A DNA stretch of 8,515 nucleotides from Verrucomicrobiota bacterium (GTDB taxonomy: Bacteria > Verrucomicrobiota > Verrucomicrobiia > Limisphaerales > UBA11358): contig JAJPKI010000285.1 in assembly GCA_021323835.1 (NCBI GenBank), positions 1 through 8,515 of the forward strand, read 5' to 3'. Made by a program: the position numbers and the translations under genes. The first letter of the stretch is position 1; every line of letters starts with the position of its first letter. The notes under the pieces were generated by a model. The model made no database searches. It was not told where the DNA came from and was given only the letters and a program-made list of their open reading frames with translations. Below are positions 1 through 5,599 of this stretch, in pieces.

Positions 1-388
1 CGTTCGGACGCGATTCGTAAATGATGATGATGACGCCAATCGGCGTGGAAATTTTTTGCAGTTCCAAACCATTTGGCCGGGTGCGTTCATCCAAAATTTT
101 TCCGACCGGGTCAGGAAGCGCGGCGACTTCGCGCAAGCCTTTTGCCATTTGCGAAATCCGTTTGTCGTCCAATTTCAACCGGTCGAGCATCGCGGAAGAC
201 AAATTCAATTTCGCTCCGACTTCCATGTCGCTCGCATTGGCTTCTTTGATTGCCGCAGAATTTTTTTCGAGCGCGTCAGCCATCGCGAGCAGGCAATCAT
301 TTTTCTCGCGCGTGGAAAGTTTCGCGAGTTCGCGCGACGCGACTTTGGCCTGTTTGGCCAATTGCGTCATTTGTTCCGTCAAATTCAC
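1..388 (-). CDS. proA: Gamma-glutamyl phosphate reductase (glutamate-5-semialdehyde dehydrogenase), N-terminal part
   Basis: ProA reduces gamma-glutamyl phosphate to glutamate-5-semialdehyde with NADPH, the second step of proline synthesis, in the cytoplasm. About 129 residues are visible; the rest, including the catalytic Cys, lies outside the left edge. Recognisable family stretches on the minus strand are AKQAKVASRELAKLSTREKN near the N-terminus, SSAMLDRLKLDDKRI, the DPVGKI segment, and STPIGVIIIIYESRPN at the edge, which matches the family block PLGVIGVIYEARPNVT. I chose the GTG at 388 because it includes the EQM residues that E. coli ProA has just before its first helix. An ATG at 370 with a weak GGA upstream is the alternative and would shorten the protein by six residues. 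The gene lies 44 bp behind an RHH gene on the same strand and may be co-transcribed with it. Confidence 0.93.
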   Translation of the reverse strand, partial: MNLTEQMTQLAKQAKVASRELAKLSTREKNDCLLAMADALEKNSAAIKEANASDMEVGAKLNLSSAMLDRLKLDDKRISQMAKGLREVAALPDPVGKILDERTRPNGLELQKISTPIGVIIIIYESRPN

Positions 389-432
389 AGGGAGACAGAA
401 TACTCCAAAACGGCTGGAAAGAAAATCGAACT

Positions 433-768
433 TTAGCGGCGTTTTTTGCGTTCGTTTAATTCGTAGCCCGACGGTTTATGCGCCGGATAAACAATTTTCG
501 CCGGGGCGCCTTTGTAAAATCGTTGCGGCGGCACGGCCAATTCCGGCGGTATAATAACTCCTGCGCGTTTCAATTTTTCAACAATGGCGTCGCGGACGAA
601 TTGCGAGCGGTTTTGATAACCGGTGCGTTTCATTCCGGCGTGCAATTCCTCAAGGAATTGGTCATCCACCGGAACGGGCATCAATTTTTGGCCGGGCGCG
701 CGTTTGTTTGGCACGGACTTCTTATACACCTTTTCGCCGATAAAAAAAATTAAAATTTTGGTTGACAT
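433..768 (-). CDS. Ribbon-helix-helix (CopG/Arc-type) DNA-binding protein
   Basis: A small cytoplasmic protein, probably a dimeric transcription regulator. With the ATG at 768 it has 111 residues. The RHH fold covers about residues 29-70: a strand LMPVPVDD, helix 1 QFLEELHAGMKRTG, a turn with QNRS, and helix 2 QFVRDAIVEKLKR. The tail is basic and proline-rich and ends in ERKKRR. The start is uncertain. The ATG at 768 has no Shine-Dalgarno sequence and gives an unusual hydrophobic N-terminus (ILIFFIG). GTG codons at 729 and 714 would give a more typical RHH start; from 714 it would read PNKRAPGQKL. The gene is divergent from a second RHH gene across 28 bp and is followed by proA on the same strand. 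Its target is unknown; autoregulation through the shared intergenic region is an inference. No toxin gene is adjacent, so an antitoxin role is not supported. Confidence 0.75.
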   Translation of the reverse strand: MSTKILIFFIGEKVYKKSVPNKRAPGQKLMPVPVDDQFLEELHAGMKRTGYQNRSQFVRDAIVEKLKRAGVIIPPELAVPPQRFYKGAPAKIVYPAHKPSGYELNERKKRR

Positions 769-789
769 TTTATAGATTTAATATATACA
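762..789 (+). promoter_or_regulatory. Predicted sigma-70-type promoter between divergent RHH genes
   Basis: A perfect -35 box TTGACA lies at 762-767 and a TATACA -10 box at 784-789, separated by 16 bp. The ATG of the plus-strand RHH gene follows at 797, so transcription should begin at or within a base or two of the start codon. No Shine-Dalgarno sequence precedes that ATG, which fits a leaderless or near-leaderless mRNA. The -35 box overlaps the annotated first codon of the opposite gene. Confidence 0.5.
771..787. promoter_or_regulatory. AT-rich near-palindrome, candidate RHH operator
   Basis: The arms TATAGATT (771-778) and AATATATA (780-787) are inverted around T779 with one mismatch in eight pairs. 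The element fills most of the promoter spacer and overlaps the -10 box, a position where a bound dimer would block RNA polymerase. It lies between two divergent genes that both encode RHH proteins. AT-rich DNA forms such palindromes easily, so the operator role is only an inference. Confidence 0.3.
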
Positions 790-796
790 CCATCGC

Positions 797-991
797 ATGA
801 AACGCAGTTTGGAGAAAAGGCGGGGAAGCAAATTGCTTTCCGTTTGGGTGCCAAAATCGCTTGTGCCGCTACTCGATAAGGGTGTGCGCAAGGAAGATTC
901 CGACCGTTCAAAATTTATTCGCAACGCCATTCGCGAAAAATTGGCGCGCGATGGCAAGCAAGAAGGGAAAAATGGCGGACGCTCCGGTTAA
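797..991 (+). CDS. Small ribbon-helix-helix DNA-binding protein
   Basis: A 64-residue basic protein that is almost entirely an RHH domain. The DNA-contacting strand is about residues 13-19 (LLSVWVP). Helix 1 is about 20-31 (KSLVPLLDKGVR), and helix 2 about 37-51 begins with DRSKFIRNAI. The tail is short, charged and probably disordered. The ATG at 797 has no Shine-Dalgarno sequence but lies seven bases after a good -10 box, so a leaderless start is likely. Its last 20 bases overlap the beginning of the response regulator gene in another frame, which makes the two one transcription unit. It shares the domain type, but little sequence outside it, with the divergent RHH gene. It is probably a local repressor or autoregulator; the target is unknown. 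Confidence 0.75.
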   Translation: MKRSLEKRRGSKLLSVWVPKSLVPLLDKGVRKEDSDRSKFIRNAIREKLARDGKQEGKNGGRSG

Positions 992-1364
992 ACTGAAAAT
1001 TTTGATTATCGAGGACAAACCGGAAGTCGCCGCATCAATGGAAATGCTCTTACGACGCGTCGGTTTTGAGGTCGCCATCACCAAAAGTGGCGCGGAGGGA
1101 ATTCAATTGGCCCAACGTGAAAAATTTGACCTCATTACAACCGATATTGATTTGCCGGACATGAATGGTTTTGAAATTTGCGCGCAATTGAAAAAAGATT
1201 TTCGATTTTTACGAACACCAATCGTTTTGATTTCAGGCCGTTCATCGGGGGAAAATCGGCGGCACGCTTTTGAATTGGGCGCCGCCGATTTTATTTCCAA
1301 GCCGTTCGACTCCTATATTTTTGTCTCGCGAATTTTGACGCTCATCCGTCCGGCAAAAGATTAA
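972..1364 (+). CDS. Single-domain response regulator (receiver domain only)
   Basis: A 130-residue stand-alone CheY-like receiver, cytoplasmic, expected to accept a phosphoryl group from a histidine kinase. All key residues are present: acidic pair E14-D15 in ILIIEDKPE, phosphoacceptor D58 in LITTDIDLPDMNG, switch Ser S88 in VLISGRS, and K110 in ISKPF. It ends soon after the last helix (ILTLIRP), so there is no output domain. I chose the ATG at 972 because AGAAGGG at 961-967 is a good ribosome binding site four bases before it. Longer in-frame starts only read through the RHH gene in the wrong frame. It overlaps the RHH gene by 20 bp. No kinase is in the window, so it must act with a distant partner through protein contacts. 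Its stop overlaps the stop of the opposing gene. Confidence 0.92.
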   Translation: MADAPVKLKILIIEDKPEVAASMEMLLRRVGFEVAITKSGAEGIQLAQREKFDLITTDIDLPDMNGFEICAQLKKDFRFLRTPIVLISGRSSGENRRHAFELGAADFISKPFDSYIFVSRILTLIRPAKD

Positions 1365-2278
1365 AACCGCCATGTCGCCGCCCCGTGAACGCGATAACTC
1401 GGCATGATTTGGTCGCCGGAATTTGCGTAGCTCACCGGCAAATCCACACCGACGTGCGCGCTGAAATTTTCCGACCAAGTGAAATCAATTTGCGGGCCGA
1501 CATACACAATCGTCTCCGCCGAATCACCGTCCGGCACACCGGCAAAAGTGTCTTTGCCTTTACTCTCGCCGGAAACCACTGCTTGCAACGCGAGTGTGTA
1601 ATTATCTTTTAACGCCAGATAAATTCCCGGCCCGCCGGAAAAATCCCAATCGTTCGCGTATTGATGTTGAAAATCACCTTCGGTGCGAATCGCATATTGC
1701 ATTTGGCCATTGAGAAAAACTTTTTTCCAACGCGCGGAAAATCCCGTGCCAACCAATCCATCGAATGAACCCGAACCCAACGCCAAATCGTGTCCGCCGA
1801 TGCCCGCGGCAAAATCCGGTTTGCCGAGCCAGCTGGAATCGCCCGTCGGAAATTTAATTCCGGCGAGCGCCGTCCAACTGAATGTCCAATCCAATTCCGC
1901 TTTTTGATAAATTAAAAAATTTCCCGTCAACGAAGCGTCGCCCGGGCCGAATTCGCTGCCATGCGCGGCGACTTGTCCATATTCACGCCAAATCAATGGC
2001 AGGTTGAATTGCAGGCCGAAGCGATGATTGAAATTGTAACCGGCGAACAATTGCGACGATAAACTGTGAATGTATTCGCTATCGGGATTCGACGCGCTGT
2101 GGCCGTCCGATTTGAACGTGCCAAAATCCGTGAACTGCTCCGCGATGCCGGCAAAAAAACCCTTGTCCGCGCCCTGCGCTTCCTGCGCCGAATAAATCGC
2201 GCACAAATCGCAGGCGAAAATCGGTTGCGCGCTCGCAGCTGCCAAAACCGCCACTGCCAAAAATTTTCTTTTTTTCAT
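1361..2278 (-). CDS. Predicted outer-membrane beta-barrel protein with N-terminal CDLC motif
   Basis: About 305 residues. A classical signal peptide (MKKRK, then a hydrophobic stretch to about A22) precedes mature C23-D-L-C26. The rest alternates polar and aromatic residues typical of membrane beta-strands, with Gly/Asp-rich turns, and ends in TWRF; a terminal Phe is the usual BAM recognition signal. It resembles porin- or transporter-like barrels of the 'MetA-pathway' type, but I cannot assign a substrate. The two closely spaced Cys at the mature N-terminus could bind a metal or form a disulfide. A lipobox reading (IFAC) is possible but poor because of Phe at -2. The ATG at 2278 puts the signal peptide at the very N-terminus; a TTG at 2353 and an ATG at 2311 extend the frame without adding a recognisable element. 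The gene lies downstream of the HPCPLC membrane protein gene on the same strand. Confidence 0.75.
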   Translation of the reverse strand: MKKRKFLAVAVLAAASAQPIFACDLCAIYSAQEAQGADKGFFAGIAEQFTDFGTFKSDGHSASNPDSEYIHSLSSQLFAGYNFNHRFGLQFNLPLIWREYGQVAAHGSEFGPGDASLTGNFLIYQKAELDWTFSWTALAGIKFPTGDSSWLGKPDFAAGIGGHDLALGSGSFDGLVGTGFSARWKKVFLNGQMQYAIRTEGDFQHQYANDWDFSGGPGIYLALKDNYTLALQAVVSGESKGKDTFAGVPDGDSAETIVYVGPQIDFTWSENFSAHVGVDLPVSYANSGDQIMPSYRVHGAATWRF

Positions 2279-2375
2279 TTTTAAAATCAAAAGTTGTAAG
2301 AACGCAACCATGCATTCTCGAATTAAATGGAAAAAATTTGTCCGCGTGAGCAATCACGCAAAGGATGACCGTTGA

Positions 2376-2759
2376 TTAAACGAAGGAAAGACGCGGCGGA
2401 GGTGTCAGCGGCTTTTGGAAGAAAGATTTCAGAAAAGAATTTTCTGTAGTTGGCAAAACTTCAAATCGCGATGGCGCGATTAAAACCAAATTTTCTTTCA
2501 GCAACGGAAACTCCAATTTCTGCGCTTGAAACAAAAATTCCGTTTTCTTTTCCGATTGTTTTCCCGCCGCGATTGCCTTGCATAATGGGCATGGATGTTT
2601 GCCGTCAAATGTTTTTGCTACCGCCTCGTGAAATGAATTGGAATGAAGATTGTCCGCAAGCATCGTCGTCCATGCGACCGTTTGCAGCAGCACCCAATGT
2701 GCGCCAAGCATCGCCACAAGCGAAAAGACGACAAATATTTTGCCTAAACGGACGAACAC
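2376..2759 (-). CDS. Small membrane protein with HPCPLC motif, function unknown
   Basis: A protein of about 127 residues with one N-terminal membrane segment (about 8-29) and then a presumably periplasmic tail. The tail carries H55-P-C57-P-L-C60 followed by KAIAAGKQSEKK, and ends in a proline-rich, basic stretch. I recall similar small proteins with an (H)PCPLCKAI motif in Verrucomicrobiota, but I know no experimental function. A Cys/His cluster next to a membrane anchor suggests metal or redox handling, which is inference. The downstream gene on the same strand encodes a barrel with its own CxxC. I chose the GTG at 2759 because it places VFVRLGK directly before the membrane segment and has TGGA just upstream. 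A TTG at 2780 would add seven residues. Confidence 0.6.
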   Translation of the reverse strand: MFVRLGKIFVVFSLVAMLGAHWVLLQTVAWTTMLADNLHSNSFHEAVAKTFDGKHPCPLCKAIAAGKQSEKKTEFLFQAQKLEFPLLKENLVLIAPSRFEVLPTTENSFLKSFFQKPLTPPPRLSFV

Positions 2760-2801
2760 AATTCCAAAATAACAAAACAACCTGCTAATTCAAATTTATT
2801 C

Positions 2802-2828
2802 CTTCGCCGCCTTCGCGTTCTTCGCGCG
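2802..2828. repeat. Intergenic triple 9-bp tandem repeat (CTTCGC core)
   Basis: Three 9-bp units share the first six bases CTTCGC: CTTCGCCGC, CTTCGCGTT and CTTCGCGCG. They fill much of the gap between the stop of the L,D-transpeptidase gene and the start of the HPCPLC membrane protein gene on the minus strand. A related three-unit array lies at 5560-5583. Confidence 0.6.
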
Positions 2829-2832
2829 ACAA

Positions 2833-3357
2833 TTACTTTTCAGAAATCCAAACCAGCGTTCCGCTTGGCAATAAATCGAATAGCGGAATCAAATCCTCGT
2901 CGGCCAGATGAATGCAGCCGTGCGACGACGGTTTGCCGATGGAATTTTGGTCCGCGGTGCCGTGAATGTAAATGTAACGCGCATGCGAATCCACGTTGCC
3001 GCCGCGATTGAATCCGTCTTCAAGACCTTCCAGCCACAAAATGCGTGTGGTGATTTTGGCGTCCGCAAATTCCGGCTGCGACGTGTGGCCGACGACTTTG
3101 CGCGATTTGAAAACCGTTCCCGCCCGTTCGCCCGCACCGATTTTTTCCGCGATGCGATGCAACCCCAGCGGCGTGCAATTCGAGCCTTCCGTCTGCCCGA
3201 TGCCGAAACGCGAAGTGGAGCAAGAAATTTTTTTTACGAATTTGTTTTGCTCAAAAAGCGAAACAGTTTGTTCGGCGATGTTGAGGATGAGAATGAATTG
3301 CGTTGGAGCAATTCCATTTTTCTCACAAGCAGAAATAAAATCTGGATTCAATTTCAT
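2833..3357 (-). CDS. L,D-transpeptidase catalytic-domain (YkuD) protein without a signal peptide
   Basis: A 174-residue protein with the YkuD fold, whose members cross-link peptidoglycan stem peptides or anchor proteins through a catalytic Cys. The catalytic signature is clear: H132 in YIYIHGTAD, then S145-H146-G147-C148 followed by IHL. Upstream family features include the strand QFILILNIAEQTVSLF and the C61-T-P-L-G turn typical of the substrate-binding region. Odd point: the N-terminus MKLNPDFISACEKNG is neither a signal peptide nor a membrane anchor, although most family members are exported. Extending the frame upstream to 3405 does not create one. The ATG at 3357 overlaps the stop of the cytidylyltransferase gene in an ATGA, so translation is probably coupled, which supports this start. 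It is the last gene of the lipid operon. Peptidoglycan is the likely substrate; its cellular location is unclear. Confidence 0.88.
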   Translation of the reverse strand: MKLNPDFISACEKNGIAPTQFILILNIAEQTVSLFEQNKFVKKISCSTSRFGIGQTEGSNCTPLGLHRIAEKIGAGERAGTVFKSRKVVGHTSQPEFADAKITTRILWLEGLEDGFNRGGNVDSHARYIYIHGTADQNSIGKPSSHGCIHLADEDLIPLFDLLPSGTLVWISEK

Positions 3358-4301
3358 GTAAAAAAGAATCTTGTGAAATGAAAGAAAACTGGCGCGGCAA
3401 AGCAAAGTGAATCAATTCTGTCCATCACGCCGCCGTGACCTTCAATCATGTTGCCGTAATCTTTTACTCTGCGGTCGCGTTTAATGGCGGACATGACCAG
3501 TCCGCCGCAAAAGCCCATCAACGTGATTACCAATGACATTCCAGCGGATTGCAACGGCGTGAACGGCGTCGCCCACCACAAACCTGCGCCAATCAAAGTC
3601 GCCGACGCGATACCGCCAATAAATCCTTCCCACGTTTTATTCGGGCTGACGTTTGGTGCGATTTTGTGCCGTCCAAAAAGCTTTCCCCAGACGTATTGCA
3701 TCACGTCGCTGATTTGTGCGACGAGCACGAAATAAAACATCAGCTTCCCATTTTGTCCGATGTAGCCGGGAATTTCCAAAGTGAGCAGCGCCGGAACATG
3801 GCTGATGCAATAAACGCAAACCATCAAGCCCCACTGAATTTTTGCCGTGCGCTCCAAAAAATTTTCGCAATCTCCGGAAATGGCGCTGCGAATTGGAATG
3901 AACAAAAATGCGTAGACCGGAATCAAAATTGAAAACAGCGCATACCACTTAATCGTAATCAAATAATATTGCAGCGGCAGGATGATGAAAAAAATCCAGA
4001 ATAACGTGCGGTGGTCGCCCGCGCGCGTGGGCGTGAGTGTGATAAATTCGCGCAACGCGAGAAACGATGTCAGCGCGAATAAAACAATTGAGCCGATGCC
4101 GCCGGTGGCCATCGCCAGGCCGAAAATCGCAACCATCATCCACCATGCGCGAATACGCGCATTAAGATTTTGCACAGTCGCTTTGCCTTTTTCGCTGGTG
4201 GCGCGAAGCGAAAGAATCCAGCCAATCAGCGACGACACAACCAGCAAAACTAAAACTCCGCCGACGAGCCAAATGGTTTGTTTGTCGAGTCTGAGATTCA
4301 T
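3354..4301 (-). CDS. CdsA-like phosphatidate cytidylyltransferase (YnbB-type)
   Basis: A 315-residue integral membrane enzyme expected to make a CDP-diacylglycerol-type donor from phosphatidate and CTP. About eight hydrophobic segments run from the first one (about 10-32) to the C-terminus. The family signature is complete at 271-297: S271-A-I-K-R, then K280-D281-Y-G, H289-G-G and D294-R-I-D297, where the acidic residues bind metal. NKTWEGFIGG, another conserved CdsA block, precedes it. The N-terminal extension and the gene order (CDP-alcohol transferase, acyltransferase, cytidylyltransferase) resemble the ynbA/ynbB arrangement of E. coli more than the housekeeping cdsA locus, so this may be a second, specialised copy. 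Its ATG overlaps the stop of the acyltransferase gene, and its stop overlaps the start of the L,D-transpeptidase gene. Confidence 0.92.
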   Translation of the reverse strand: MNLRLDKQTIWLVGGVLVLLVVSSLIGWILSLRATSEKGKATVQNLNARIRAWWMMVAIFGLAMATGGIGSIVLFALTSFLALREFITLTPTRAGDHRTLFWIFFIILPLQYYLITIKWYALFSILIPVYAFLFIPIRSAISGDCENFLERTAKIQWGLMVCVYCISHVPALLTLEIPGYIGQNGKLMFYFVLVAQISDVMQYVWGKLFGRHKIAPNVSPNKTWEGFIGGIASATLIGAGLWWATPFTPLQSAGMSLVITLMGFCGGLVMSAIKRDRRVKDYGNMIEGHGGVMDRIDSLCFAAPVFFHFTRFFFT

Positions 4302-4897
4302 GATTTCTGCAGCGCTTTGACGGCGGCTTGCGCACGATTGAGAAATGTCATTTTATCTTCGCCGTTTTCCAATTTTATCGGCGCGCCAAAACTGATGCTG
4401 CCAAGCAACGGCACGGGAAGAAATTCGCCTTTCGGCAAAATGCGGTTGAGATTTTCAATCAGCACCGGAACAAATTCCACATCCGGCCGGTCTTTGGCGA
4501 GATGAAAAAGTCCGCCTTTGAACGGCGCCATTTCCGCGACCGTTTGCCGTCCGCCTTCAGGGAAAATAACCAGCGAATGACTTTTGCCGAGCGCGTTGAG
4601 CATGTCGGTCAGCGGATTGTCGTGCGGCGTCGGCTTTTTGCGCTCAATCAAAACGGCGTTGAAAATTTTATTTGCCAGATACAAACGTAATTTGCTTTTT
4701 GTCCAATAATCACGCGCGGCAACCGGTCGCGCCAGTTCGCGAATGGTTGGTGGCAGTGAAGCCCAAATCACCAATGCGTCGAGATTGCTTGTGTGATTCG
4801 CAAAATAAACGCGCTGCCGAACATCCGGCTGGCAACCAATCCATCGGGCGTTTGCGCCAGTGAGCAATTTTGCCAACGCCGCGAAAAACGATTTCAT
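4298..4897 (-). CDS. PlsC-like 1-acylglycerol-3-phosphate acyltransferase family protein
   Basis: A 199-residue member of the glycerolipid acyltransferase family, which transfers an acyl chain to lysophosphatidate or a similar acceptor at the inner membrane. Motif I is N34-H35-T-S-N-L-D40, the catalytic HX4D. Motif III is F112-P-E-G-G-R117, which binds the phosphate of the acceptor. A later segment VEFVPVLIENLNR with a Pro corresponds to motif IV. There is no long N-terminal membrane helix, so it is short for the family and probably peripheral. The product would be the substrate of the next gene, the cytidylyltransferase. The start overlaps the stop of the CDP-alcohol transferase gene (ATGA), and its own stop overlaps the cytidylyltransferase start. 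The actual acceptor cannot be told from sequence. Confidence 0.9.
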   Translation of the reverse strand: MKSFFAALAKLLTGANARWIGCQPDVRQRVYFANHTSNLDALVIWASLPPTIRELARPVAARDYWTKSKLRLYLANKIFNAVLIERKKPTPHDNPLTDMLNALGKSHSLVIFPEGGRQTVAEMAPFKGGLFHLAKDRPDVEFVPVLIENLNRILPKGEFLPVPLLGSISFGAPIKLENGEDKMTFLNRAQAAVKALQKS

Positions 4898-5556
4898 GGT
4901 TTCGATTCCATTTCGCGCGCAATTTTACAGCAACGGCGAAAAATGGTGATGACGCAGCCAATAACGATAACCACCAACGCCAGTGGAATAATTTTTGTCA
5001 GCGGAAAATAAAACGGCGCGAATGCTCCGATTAAACAAGTCGCGGTCATCAATGCCATGCGTTGTTGTTTCGCCATTGGCCCGATAAATTGTTGTCCCGC
5101 ACCCATGCTTGCGCCAAGTGCGCGCGTGTAAGCGGTAATCACGGCCAGCACCGCCGCAGTCCAGCCAATTTCCCGCGTCCACGAAAATTCTGGAACGGAA
5201 TACGCCGCGCCAATAAAAATAAATGCATCCGAAAAACGGTCGGGTAATTCGTTGAAAATTTCTCCGGCTTTCGTTTTGAACCCGCCCTCAATCGCCACCA
5301 TGCCGTCAAACAAATTGCATAACAAACGCAATTGCATTCCACAAACGGCGAGAATCAGAAGACCGCTCCAATGCCAATCGCGTTGAGCTTGGCCGGCAAA
5401 CCAAAAACAAATCCCGGCATGCGCGGCAAAAAATGTTCCGGCGACGGAAATGAAATTGGGAGAAACGCCCGCGCGCGCCAATCGGCTGGCAATTGCTTTC
5501 GCCCATTTCGTTTCGCGGGATTTCAGCGGGCGGCGAGTAATGTTCTGATTTTCCAT
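4894..5556 (-). CDS. CDP-alcohol phosphatidyltransferase family protein with variant active-site motif
   Basis: A 220-residue membrane protein with about six hydrophobic segments. The family moves a phosphatidyl group from a CDP-linked lipid to an alcohol. The usual motif D-x2-D-G-x2-A-R-x8-G-x3-D-x3-D aligns with N81-L-F-D84-G85-M-V-A88-I89, then G98, N102 and D106. Asn therefore replaces the first and third Asp and Ile replaces Arg, while D84 and the presumed catalytic base D106 remain. I recall a subfamily with the same NLxDGMVA...FNExPDR pattern, so this is probably a conserved variant and not decay. It is the first gene of the ATGA-coupled set, as ynbA is in E. coli ynbAB. The ATG at 5556 is preceded by a GCAGAG-rich repeat that may supply the ribosome binding site. 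The accepted alcohol is unknown. Confidence 0.87.
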   Translation of the reverse strand: MENQNITRRPLKSRETKWAKAIASRLARAGVSPNFISVAGTFFAAHAGICFWFAGQAQRDWHWSGLLILAVCGMQLRLLCNLFDGMVAIEGGFKTKAGEIFNELPDRFSDAFIFIGAAYSVPEFSWTREIGWTAAVLAVITAYTRALGASMGAGQQFIGPMAKQQRMALMTATCLIGAFAPFYFPLTKIIPLALVVIVIGCVITIFRRCCKIAREMESKP

Positions 5557-5559
5557 TTT

Positions 5560-5583
5560 CTCTGCGCCTTTGCGCCTCTGCGT
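5560..5583. repeat. Intergenic triple 8-bp tandem repeat (CTCTGCGC type)
   Basis: Three 8-bp units: CTCTGCGC, CTTTGCGC and CTCTGCGT. On the minus strand they read ACGCAGAG, GCGCAAAG, GCGCAGAG and end three bases before the ATG of the CDP-alcohol transferase gene, so the last unit may act as a purine-rich ribosome binding site. The array occupies the gap behind argA. Similar GCGCAGAG-type runs occur between genes in several bacterial groups as far as I recall; no function is established here. Confidence 0.6.
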
Positions 5584-5599
5584 TAAAATTTACAGCGGG

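Noticed and set aside
21..554. A 177-codon plus-strand open frame over proA and the RHH gene
   Set aside because: It covers two recognisable minus-strand genes, and its Ser/Phe/Ala-rich translation has no recognisable domain.
433..991. Toxin-antitoxin locus based on the RHH proteins
   Set aside because: Neither RHH gene has an adjacent toxin-like gene; the neighbours are proA and a response regulator.
2279..2353. N-terminal extension of the barrel protein from the TTG at 2353
   Set aside because: It would bury the signal peptide 25 residues inside the protein; the ATG at 2278 starts directly with MKKRK.
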